Shown: positions 57,969 to 64,000 of the stretch, piece by piece | How the letters are laid out: each line of letters starts with the position of its first letter | Position numbering within the stretch: position 1 is the first letter of the stretch | Made by a program: the position numbers and the translations under genes | The notes under the pieces: model-generated | What the model saw: the letters and a program-made list of their open reading frames with translations, nothing else | What the model was told of the DNA's origin: nothing | The model's database searches: none | Assembly (NCBI GenBank): GCA_963782185.1 | Contig: CAWAJB010000024.1 | Span: forward strand, 62,001-126,000 | DNA from: RYN-230 sp963782185 | GTDB lineage: Bacteria; Actinomycetota; Actinomycetes; Streptosporangiales; Streptosporangiaceae | Length of the DNA: 64,000 nt | Direction: 5' to 3'

Positions 57969-58565
57969 ATGAGGGATACCAGAACCACAGCCGGCGGGCT
58001 GCGGTCAGCGATCGAGCGAAGTGGTTACTACCCCGGGCTGGTAGCGGACGCCGTGTTCTCGGCCCTGGGGGCGGAAGCCGTGGTGTCGTACGTGGTCCAG
58101 TCGGATGCCCTGTTCGATCCGGCCATGGAGGTCCGCCGCCACATGACCGTCCTGGTGCTGACCCCGTCCCGGCTGGTCTATTCCCATACCGACGAGAATC
58201 CCGCGGACGACGAGCCGGGCGCCCGCCCGCAGGCGGAGACCAGCACCGAGGCGGTACGGTTCTCGCGCATCTCCTCAGTGGCGGTGACGCGGGTCGTCCC
58301 CGACCCGGCCGCGTACGTGCCGGGCGTGACGATGCCGACCGAGGTGGTCCTCACCATCGGCTGGAACGTCCTGTCGCACGTCGAGCTGGAGCCGGCCCAC
58401 TGCGGCGACGAGAACTGCGAGGCCGACCACGGCTATACCGGCACCATTACTGCGGATGACCTGACCATGCGGGTCAGCGAGGCGGCCGACGGTGAGGAGG
58501 CCGTGCGGCAGGTGCTCGCGTTCGCGGTCGCCCTGACCGAGGCGACCACCCATCCCGGCCACTGA
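57969..58565 (+). CDS. DUF5998 family protein
   Basis: 198 residues from the ATG at 57969, preceded by AGGATGGAG. Conserved pieces are GLRSAIERSGYYPGLVADAV, HMTVLVLTPSRLVYSHTDE, HCGDENCEADHGYTG and the acidic C-terminus, typical of DUF5998. The two cysteines in CGDENC are the only ones, suggesting a metal or disulfide. Function unknown. It precedes the alkaline-phosphatase-like gene by 11 bp; this pair is conserved in actinomycetes. In the 57552-57968 gap upstream I see no gene; the kinase and DUF5998 promoters lie there. Confidence 0.85.
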   Translation: MRDTRTTAGGLRSAIERSGYYPGLVADAVFSALGAEAVVSYVVQSDALFDPAMEVRRHMTVLVLTPSRLVYSHTDENPADDEPGARPQAETSTEAVRFSRISSVAVTRVVPDPAAYVPGVTMPTEVVLTIGWNVLSHVELEPAHCGDENCEADHGYTGTITADDLTMRVSEAADGEEAVRQVLAFAVALTEATTHPGH

Positions 58566-58576
58566 CGGACGACAGC

Positions 58577-59716
58577 ATGACCGAAGAGCCGACGACCTCG
58601 GCCACTGTGCCCGATTACGGCGAGGGGACCCTGTCCGACCTGGCCAACTCGCTGCTTGCCGCGGTGGGCATCAGGGACGCGCCGAACCCGCTCGGGCTGG
58701 CCTCCACCCGCCGTGCCTGCCTGCTGATCGTGGACGGGCTGGGCTGGGAACTGCTCCGGGCGCATCAGGCGGCGGCCCCGTTCCTTTCCGAGCTCACCAC
58801 CACCGGGCGCGCGCTCACCGCGGGCTTCCCGGCCACCACGGTGACCAGCCTCAGCTCCCTGAGCACCGGCCTGCCGCCGGGACGCCACGGGATGCTCGGC
58901 TACCAGGTCGCCGTGCCGGGCCAGGGCCGGCTGCTCAACGGGCTCCGCTGGGATGAGCAGGTGGACCCGGTCAAGTGGCAGCCCGCGCCGACGATCTACC
59001 AGCGCGCCGCGGCCGCCGGCGTTGACGCCTACCGGGTGGCGGCGCGGGGGCTGGAGAAGACCGGCTTCTCGCTGGCGTCCATGCGGGGGGCTGCCTACCG
59101 GCCCGCGAACAGCCTGGGTGCGCTCGTCGCCCAGGCGTCCTGGGCGCTGGCGGGCTCGGACCGGGCGCTGGTCACCGTCTACCACGCGGACCTCGACGGC
59201 ACCGGCCACGTATTCGGGTCCCAGTCCGAGGCCTGGTCCTACCAGCTCGCCCACGTGGACAAGCTCGCTGAGCAGCTGGCCAGCTCGCTCCCGGGCGGCA
59301 CGGCGCTGTACGTCACCGCCGATCACGGCATGGTCGACGCGGGACCGGATGACAGGATCGACGTGGACGTGGTTCCCGGCCTGCGGGACGGGGTCGCCCT
59401 GCTCGGTGGTGAGCCGCGGGCCCGGCACGTGTACGCCGTGCCCGGGGCGGAAGCCGACGTCCTGGCCACCTGGCAGGGCGTGCTGGGCGGCCGGGCCTGG
59501 GTGGCCTCGCGCGCGGAGGCGATCGACGCGGGCTGGTTCGGCCAGGTCGAGGAGCGGTTCGCCCCGCGGATCGGCGACGTGGTGGCCGCCCCGGCCGGCT
59601 CCTGGGCGATCGTGGCCACCAAGGCCGAGCCGCTGGAGTCCTCGCTCGAAGGAATGCACGGCTCGCTGACACCCAGCGACCAGTTCGTGCCGCTACTGAG
59701 CGTCACCAGCATCTGA
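58577..59716 (+). CDS. Alkaline phosphatase/nucleotide pyrophosphatase-superfamily protein
   Basis: 379 residues. Metal sites of the superfamily are visible: CLLIVDGLGWELL (Asp), PATTVTSLSSLSTGLPPGRH with the nucleophilic Thr, HADLDGTGHVFGSQSEAWSY (Asp/His), TADHGMVD (Asp-His) and GEPRARHVYA. It is most like type I phosphodiesterase/NPP members. There is no signal peptide, so it is cytosolic. Substrate unknown. It follows DUF5998 closely in one unit. Confidence 0.88.
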   Translation: MTEEPTTSATVPDYGEGTLSDLANSLLAAVGIRDAPNPLGLASTRRACLLIVDGLGWELLRAHQAAAPFLSELTTTGRALTAGFPATTVTSLSSLSTGLPPGRHGMLGYQVAVPGQGRLLNGLRWDEQVDPVKWQPAPTIYQRAAAAGVDAYRVAARGLEKTGFSLASMRGAAYRPANSLGALVAQASWALAGSDRALVTVYHADLDGTGHVFGSQSEAWSYQLAHVDKLAEQLASSLPGGTALYVTADHGMVDAGPDDRIDVDVVPGLRDGVALLGGEPRARHVYAVPGAEADVLATWQGVLGGRAWVASRAEAIDAGWFGQVEERFAPRIGDVVAAPAGSWAIVATKAEPLESSLEGMHGSLTPSDQFVPLLSVTSI

Positions 59717-59783
59717 GCGCGGCGGGGGACCTGGACGGCCAGAATCGGGGCCGGCCCGGCCCGGCTCGGCCAGGGCGGCCGGG

Positions 59784-59859
59784 TTATCCACAGTCACGCG
59801 TCAGGGGATCAAGAGCAGGCCTGAGGGTTCATCCACAGATCCGGGGTCACTTATCCACA
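59784..59859 (+). promoter_or_regulatory. Three DnaA-box-like sites in one orientation
   Basis: TTATCCACA at 59784-59792, TCATCCACA at 59829-59837 and TTATCCACA at 59851-59859, all on the plus strand. The bacterial DnaA box is TTATNCACA, with TTGTCCACA preferred in Streptomyces. They sit in the 220-bp gap between the phosphatase and the sulfurtransferase. There is no A/T-rich unwinding element and no dnaA/dnaN neighbour, so this is not oriC; a titration or DnaA-regulated site is possible. Confidence 0.5.
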
Positions 59860-59936
59860 GAACGATCCCGGCCTGAGGGCTGATCCAGGCGGGATTTGGG
59901 GGGCTAACGCCCAGTACGGGTGGAAAGGGTGAAACG

Positions 59937-61043
59937 GTGGATACAACCATCGATCCCGCGGCGCTGGCCGCCGCGCTGGCGGCCAGCCCGCCGCCGGTCC
60001 TGCTGGATGTGCGCTGGCGGCTCGGCGGGCCGCCAGGGAACGAGCGCTTCCGCGAGGGCCACCTGCCGGGCGCGCATTTCGTCGACCTGGACCGCGACCT
60101 CGCGGCCCCGCCCGGCGCCGGCGGGCGGCACCCACTGCCGGACGTGGCCACGTTCGAGGCGGCCATGCGCCGCGTCGGCGTCAGCAACGACCGGCCCGTG
60201 GTGGCCTACGACGAGAACGACTCGACCGCGGCGGCCCGCGCCTGGTGGCTGCTGCGCTATTTCGGGCACCAGCAGGTGCGGGTCCTGGACGGCGGGTACC
60301 AGGCCTGGCTGGCCGCGGACCAGCCAATCGAGAGCGGGCCTGCCCCGGCCGCGGCTCCCGGCGCGTTCACGGCCCGGCCGGGTCATCTGCCGCTGCTGGA
60401 CGCGGACGGGGCGGCCCGGATAGCCCGCGAGGGCGTGCTGCTGGACGCCCGGGCTGCGGAGCGCTACCGGGGTGAGGTGGAACCCGTCGATCCGGTCGCC
60501 GGGCACATCCCGGCCGCGGTCAGCGCCCCCACCAGCCAGAACGTCGGCCCGGACGGGCGTTTCCTGGACCGGGGCGCCTTGCGGGCCCGGTTCACCGGGC
60601 TCGGGGTCGGCACTGCCCCGGATGACGGCCGGGATGAAGGCCGGCCCGGCGTCCCGGATGACGGCCGGCCCGGCGTCCCGGATGACGGCCGGCCCGGCGT
60701 CCCGGATGACGGCCCGCCCGGCGTCCCGGATGGCGGCCGGCCCGGCGTCCCCGATGGCGGCCGGCCCGGGGTCCCCGATGGCGGCCGGCCGGGGTCCCCG
60801 ATGGCGGCCGGCCCGGGTCCCCGATGGCGGCCGGCCCGGCGTCCCCGATGGCGGCCGGCCGGGGTCCCCGATGGCGGCTCGCGCGGGGCCGTGAGGACCG
60901 GGGTGTACTGCGGCTCCGGGGTGACCGCGGCGCACGAGGTGCTCGCGCTGACGATCGCGGGCGTACCGGCGGCGCTCTACGTCGGCTCCTGGTCCGACTG
61001 GGTCACCGATCCTTCCCGCCCCGTCGCCACCGGCCCCGCCTGA
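59937..61043 (+). CDS. Two-domain sulfurtransferase (rhodanese-like) with internal minisatellite
   Basis: 368 residues from a GTG preceded by GGAAAGG. The N-terminal rhodanese domain (1-135) includes LLDVRWRLGGPPG and GHLPGAHFVDLDRDL; the C-terminal domain has GVLLDARAAERYRGEVEPVD, AGHIPAAVSAPTSQNV and the active-site loop YCGSGVTAAHEVLAL, then LYVGSWSDWV. Between LRARFTGLGVGT and the catalytic loop are about 90 extra residues coded by a 23/24-nt repeat (60633-60878): GRPGVPDD-type units, then a frame-shifted stretch (SPMAAGPGPRWRPARRPRW), then return to frame at PAGVPDGG. Normal relatives are about 280 residues. Whether the insertion allows activity is unclear. Confidence 0.88.
   Translation: MDTTIDPAALAAALAASPPPVLLDVRWRLGGPPGNERFREGHLPGAHFVDLDRDLAAPPGAGGRHPLPDVATFEAAMRRVGVSNDRPVVAYDENDSTAAARAWWLLRYFGHQQVRVLDGGYQAWLAADQPIESGPAPAAAPGAFTARPGHLPLLDADGAARIAREGVLLDARAAERYRGEVEPVDPVAGHIPAAVSAPTSQNVGPDGRFLDRGALRARFTGLGVGTAPDDGRDEGRPGVPDDGRPGVPDDGRPGVPDDGPPGVPDGGRPGVPDGGRPGVPDGGRPGSPMAAGPGPRWRPARRPRWRPAGVPDGGSRGAVRTGVYCGSGVTAAHEVLALTIAGVPAALYVGSWSDWVTDPSRPVATGPA
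60633..60878 (+). repeat. Minisatellite with 24-nt and 23-nt units inside the sulfurtransferase gene
   Basis: About ten copies of a unit beginning GATG[AG]CGGCCGGCCC and ending GTCC[CG]. Unit starts are at 60633, 60657, 60681, 60705, 60729, 60753, 60777, 60800, 60823, 60847 and 60870. Seven units are 24 nt, and three (those beginning 60777, 60800 and 60847) are 23 nt. The three missing bases sum to one codon, so the downstream active site remains in frame. Confidence 0.95.
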
Positions 61044-61291
61044 CTCCCTCTTACCCGGCCCTCCCCGGCGCCTGATCTCCTCCCGGCCTGATCCCCGGCC
61101 CGGCTTCGGTCCGGCCCGGCTGCCGTCCGGCCCGCCCAGGACCCCGGCCCCGCGGGTCCCGTTCTGCGAGTCACACTGGCCCCTCCCGTCCACGTTTCCC
61201 GCGGAACGTGCGCCGATTTGGGCGAAACCCCCCGGAAAAGCGCACCGAGCGCGGGAAATGTCGGCGCTGGCCATGATCAATGTGACTTACG

Positions 61292-61600
61292 GTGCTGGTG
61301 GTACGAGCCAAAATGATCATCATCGACCCGATCCTGCCCACCGTCCATGTCACAGACGAATGCGGGTGGACCTGGGAGTTACTCCCATGTCGTGGCGATG
61401 TGCTCGTGGCGGCGGCGAAAAGACCGTTTGGGAGGCAGAAGATTCATACCGGGAAAGGAGAGACAATCCTGCCGGTCTGGCCAGCCGGATATCAGCGAGC
61501 CTGCCGGTGCGGCCTCGCGGCGGACGCCTGGGGCGGGCCCGTGAAGCAGGACAGGACGGACCATGACCAGCAACAGGGCGGCCTGCAAGCGCGCGCTTGA
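61292..61600 (+). CDS. Possible small protein, unrecognised, atypical codon use
   Basis: 102 residues, starting MLVVRAKMIIIDPILPTVHV with six cysteine/histidine positions downstream (ECGWTW, LLPCRG, IHTGKG, ACRCGL). Third codon positions are clearly less G/C-rich than in neighbouring genes, and TTA, CCA, AGA and CGA codons occur. Homology is not recognised. It could be a foreign gene or noncoding. It overlaps the next candidate by 38 bp. From 61044 to 61291 I see nothing except a short palindrome at about 61189-61208. Confidence 0.3.
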   Translation: MLVVRAKMIIIDPILPTVHVTDECGWTWELLPCRGDVLVAAAKRPFGRQKIHTGKGETILPVWPAGYQRACRCGLAADAWGGPVKQDRTDHDQQQGGLQARA

Positions 61601-61850
61601 CCAGATCGTGTTCCGGGCGACGCTGGCGCGCGGCCACGTGATCGCGAAGCGGCGGTTCGCCGCCGAGCAAGGTGCCCAGCTGCCGGATCAGGTGTCCGCG
61701 TCACCCCCCGCCCAGGATCCCCATCACCCCCCCGCCCAGGATCCCCATCACCCTGCGCCGGGCCCCCGGGCGGGGGCCTCCGTGCGCTGGCCGCCAGCGT
61801 GCTTCGTAGTAAGACGATCGGTGACGCTGGGGCCAACACCGATCGTCTGA
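61563..61850 (+). CDS. Possible small protein with internal tandem repeat, unrecognised
   Basis: 95 residues, MTSNRAACKRALDQIVFRAT then LARGHVIAKRRFAAEQGAQL. The first ~45 codons have the strong third-position G/C bias of real genes here. The middle is a duplicated SPPAQDPHH/PPAQDPHH run coded by a 23/24-nt direct repeat, and the C-terminus loses the bias. The stop coincides with the right arm of a hairpin. It may be a real short gene with a degenerate tail. Confidence 0.35.
   Translation: MTSNRAACKRALDQIVFRATLARGHVIAKRRFAAEQGAQLPDQVSASPPAQDPHHPPAQDPHHPAPGPRAGASVRWPPACFVVRRSVTLGPTPIV
61701..61747 (+). repeat. Tandem duplication of 23/24 nt
   Basis: Two adjacent copies of TCACCCC(C)CCGCCCAGGATCC followed by CCA, 61701-61723 and 61724-61747, differing by one C. 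A third copy starts (TCACCC) at 61748 and then diverges. The one-base difference in the C run changes the frame between copies. Confidence 0.8.
61812..61848. terminator. Hairpin between convergent units
   Basis: AGACGATCGGTG at 61812-61823, a 13-base loop, and the exact complement CACCGATCGTCT at 61837-61848. It stands 68 bp before the stop of the minus-strand J-domain gene and probably ends transcription from one or both sides. Confidence 0.5.
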
Positions 61851-61915
61851 TCACGAAATGGGGAGGTGACTGTGGGGCGGGCTGTTGCTGGTGGGGGTGA
61901 TGTGTCAGGAAGGGA

Positions 61916-62446
61916 TCAGGGGGGCGGGGCCAGGTCGTGCCGTGCGGTCAGGAGCAGCCAGGTGAGGGCGCCGGTGATCAGCGCCGGGGTGGCGGGCTGG
62001 AGCCCGGCCACCGCCACCGTGATCGCGCCCACGGCGACGGCGATCAGGATCCTGAGGGCCAGACGGGCCGGGCGGCCCCGGCGGATCCGGGACCCCAGCC
62101 GCCACCGCCGGATGCCGGTGACGGGAGCCGGGCCCGGCTCAGCCGGCCCGGCGGCAGGCGCGGGAGGCCGGCCGGAGCGGTCCTGCGCGGGACGGGGCCG
62201 CCCGGCCCGCGGCGAGGAGGATCCCAGGTCGGCTAGCGCCTCGCCCCGCCCGGACCTGGTCTGCAGCATCGTGTACGCCGCGGCGGCTAGCGCGAACCGC
62301 CCCGGGTCGCCGTCATCGGCCCGGTCCGGGTGGGTGGCGGCCGCGATCCGGCGCCAGGCCGATCGGACATCGTCGTCGGTCAGGTCCGCCCGGGCCGGGA
62401 GGCCGAGAGCGGAGAACGGGTCGGCGCCGCCGGGAAGCCCCATCAC
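61916..62446 (-). CDS. J-domain (DnaJ-like) membrane protein
   Basis: 176 residues. The N-terminal 65 residues are a J domain: DPFSALGLPARADLTDDDVR, then WRRIAAATHPDRADDGDPGR with the HPD tripeptide, and AYTMLQTRSGRGEALADLG. A Pro/Arg-rich linker follows, then two hydrophobic helices near the C-terminus (RILIAVAVGAITVAVAGL, ALITGALTWLLLTA). It would recruit Hsp70 (DnaK) at the membrane. Its ATG overlaps the stop of the upstream ATPase by four bases, so the two are translationally coupled. Confidence 0.85.
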   Translation of the reverse strand: MMGLPGGADPFSALGLPARADLTDDDVRSAWRRIAAATHPDRADDGDPGRFALAAAAYTMLQTRSGRGEALADLGSSSPRAGRPRPAQDRSGRPPAPAAGPAEPGPAPVTGIRRWRLGSRIRRGRPARLALRILIAVAVGAITVAVAGLQPATPALITGALTWLLLTARHDLAPPP

Positions 62447-64000
62447 GCCTCCTCCCCGAACGCCTCGTCCAGCAGCGCGCTGATGTCGGCCGGCTCGCCC
62501 GGGCGGGGATCGCCAGGGCGGGGATCGCCCGGGCTGGGATCGCCCGCCGCAATCCCGGCGGCAATGCCCGCCCCCTCCGCCCCCGCCGGGCCGGGCCGCC
62601 CCGCCTCCGCCGGGCCCGCCCCCGCCGCCCCCGCCGGGCCGGGCCGCCCGGCCGGGCGCGGCAGCTCAGCCGGGCGCGGCAGCTCAGCCGGGCCGGCCAC
62701 CAGCCGTTTGATCTGCACGTAGGTCACCCCGCCGCGGTAGATGTAGGCGGCCTGGCCGACGTCGAGCCCGCGGATGATCTCGGGGTCGACGACCGGCGTG
62801 CCCTCGGCCCGGGACAGCCCTTCGTGCGCCCACAACGGCACGCCCAGCAGCCGCCGCGCCGTGTCCACCACCCGGCGGGTGCCGGCCAGCGCCGCGACCG
62901 GCTCCGGATGCGGCGTCCGCAGCAGCCAGATGCCGCCGTCCGCGGTGGTGGCCACCCGGTACCGCTCATCGTCATCGGCGGCCAGCCCCGGCCAGGACTG
63001 GGCCGACACCTGGACAGCCAGGCCGAGCGAGCGGGCTCGTTCGTAGAGCTGCCAGATGGGCAGGCGGCGTGAGACGGCGCTGAACTCGTCCACGGCGAGG
63101 AGGATGTCCCGGCGGGCCCCCGCCCCGCCCCGGGAACCGCCGGCCGCGAACCAGGCGAGGAGGTCAACCAGCGCGCGGGCCTGCGCCTCGGCCACCGCGA
63201 TCTCGGCCGTCCCCTCCAGGATGCAGTACCAGGCGTCCGCGTCACCGAATCCGCCCGGCCCGTCGAGCCCGGTGCCCAGCCGGCGCAGCAGCGCGCGGTA
63301 CCGCAACGCCACGTCGCTGATGTGCCCGGCGGAGGAACGCAGCAGCCCGGCGGACCTGTCGTGCGGCACACCCGCGTAGGCCAGGGCCAGCCAGTTCGCG
63401 TCCAGCCGCCCCAGGAAGTCGGCCGTGCTGGACGGCGGCCCGCAGGGGGCCTCCACCGCCAGCCGGACGATCTCCTCCAGCACGTCGGCGTAGTAGGCCG
63501 CGCCGCCCGTGCCCGACTCGACCATGTCCGCCAGCGTGCTGACGAGTTGCGGGGGCGGCAGCGCCCACAGCGACAGGCTGGCCTCGTCGGGCCAGATCGC
63601 GGTGGACGCCGCGCCCGCGGCCCGCAGCACCCGGCGGGCCCGGTCGGCGATCCGCCGCGAGTCGGCGCCGCCCTTGCAGTCCAGCACGACGAGGAGCGGG
63701 CGCGGCCCCCGGCCCGCCGCGTGCACCTGCATCCCGCGGGTCATGAACCCGGCCCACAGCCTCAGCAGCAGCGTCGTCTTCCCGGTCCCCGTCGTGCCCA
63801 GCACCACCTGGTGCGAGCGGAGCCTCGGGTACGGGATGACCGCCAGCGGCCGGGCTGGCTGCCGCACGGTCCTGATCGTGGCCCCGGCCACCACGCTCCC
63901 GTCGCGCGAGAGCAGCGGCACGGAGCCCGGTGCCGCGATCCGGGCCCGGGCGGCGCGCACCTGGTGCCGCCACTGCCGCTGGTCGAACGCGGCCGGGGCG
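62443..64000 (-). CDS. HerA/FtsK-like ATPase, 5' end beyond the right edge
   Basis: 519 residues visible, open to the window edge; homology-like sequence continues upstream of the first ATG-type start (WRHQVRAARARIAAPGSVPL). Walker A GTTGTGKTTLLLRLW, Walker B DILLAVDEFSAVSRR and a sensor-like QVSAQSWPGLA are in the order of HerA/FtsK/VirD4 pumping ATPases. The C-terminal ~110 residues are a Pro/Ala/Gly-rich tail with short PAELPRP and PGDPRPGD repeats. It may couple ATP hydrolysis to DNA or protein movement; it is not in an obvious conjugative element. It is operonic with the J-domain gene. Confidence 0.85.
   Translation of the reverse strand, partial: APAAFDQRQWRHQVRAARARIAAPGSVPLLSRDGSVVAGATIRTVRQPARPLAVIPYPRLRSHQVVLGTTGTGKTTLLLRLWAGFMTRGMQVHAAGRGPRPLLVVLDCKGGADSRRIADRARRVLRAAGAASTAIWPDEASLSLWALPPPQLVSTLADMVESGTGGAAYYADVLEEIVRLAVEAPCGPPSSTADFLGRLDANWLALAYAGVPHDRSAGLLRSSAGHISDVALRYRALLRRLGTGLDGPGGFGDADAWYCILEGTAEIAVAEAQARALVDLLAWFAAGGSRGGAGARRDILLAVDEFSAVSRRLPIWQLYERARSLGLAVQVSAQSWPGLAADDDERYRVATTADGGIWLLRTPHPEPVAALAGTRRVVDTARRLLGVPLWAHEGLSRAEGTPVVDPEIIRGLDVGQAAYIYRGGVTYVQIKRLVAGPAELPRPAELPRPAGRPGPAGAAGAGPAEAGRPGPAGAEGAGIAAGIAAGDPSPGDPRPGDPRPGEPADISALLDEAFGEEA

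Noticed and set aside
59784..59859. Chromosomal origin of replication
   Set aside because: There are only three boxes, no A/T-rich region and no dnaA, dnaN or gyrase neighbours.
60621..60880. CRISPR-like array
   Set aside because: The units are contiguous tandem copies without distinct spacers and lie in a coding frame.
61189..61208. Palindrome CACGTTTCCCGCGGAACGTG
   Set aside because: Six paired bases plus a wobble, with a central mismatch; too weak to call an operator.

Overview
The window is high-GC DNA (strong G/C at third codon positions, many GTG starts) from an actinomycete. Gene content and order (glnA2, glnE, glnA1, an RDD protein, DUF4191, lipA, lipB, sucB, lpd, pepA) match the conserved chromosomal block known from Streptomyces and related sporulating orders. 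DUF397, a SARP/AfsR regulator, a Pkn-type kinase, DUF5998 and DUF6458 point the same way. The genus cannot be fixed from the sequence alone. No rRNA, tRNA, CRISPR array, insertion sequence or phage gene was seen.

Layout. (1) 1-9.5 kb: the 3'-truncated end of NAD synthetase, glnA2 (GlnA2-type glutamine synthetase), a SARP-NB-ARC-TPR regulator and glnE (the GS adenylyl/deadenylyl transferase). (2) 9.6-35.9 kb: a block inserted between glnE and glnA. It holds a heme-type small membrane protein, an AraC regulator, a broken vapC toxin, DUF397, a ClC chloride channel, two GAP-family membrane proteins, a truncated cation/proton antiporter, three glucan-active enzymes (GH63, GlgX, GH15), a GMC oxidoreductase, a HAD phosphatase, cytochrome bd oxidase (cydAB), a divergent G6PDH-like gene, type II NADH dehydrogenase, glutamate decarboxylase, and PAP2, lipid-kinase and EEP enzymes. 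(3) 36.1-50.4 kb: glnA1 with a GlnR-type box, RDD, DUF4191, lipA, an MFS transporter, hisS, lipB, an epimerase, E2 (sucB), E3 (lpd) and pepA. (4) 50.4-64 kb: ChrB-like protein, COG4280 membrane protein, a two-component system, an FHA protein convergent with a Ser/Thr kinase, DUF5998, an alkaline-phosphatase-like enzyme, a sulfurtransferase carrying a minisatellite, and a J-domain protein overlapping a HerA/FtsK-like ATPase cut by the right edge.

How they work together. GlnA1, GlnA2 and GlnE form the nitrogen-assimilation core; only GlnA1 keeps the tyrosine that GlnE modifies. LipA and LipB make the lipoyl group carried by SucB and reoxidised by Lpd. The 9.6-35.9 kb block combines storage-glucan turnover, a non-proton-pumping NADH-to-oxygen chain (NDH-2 plus cytochrome bd) and acid-stress functions (Gad, ClC, remains of a proton antiporter). 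I read it as a low-oxygen/acid stress island; this is inference.

Most notable: a 23/24-nt minisatellite inside the sulfurtransferase whose three one-base-short units together restore the frame; a CydA in which the usual heme b595 ligand His aligns with Lys; a G6PDH homologue that lost the RIDHYLGKE substrate motif; three single-base frameshifts (vapC, glgX, GH15) confined to 12-21.5 kb; a perfect 20-bp-arm palindrome; three DnaA-box-like sites in 76 bp; and a four-element GlnR box upstream of glnA.
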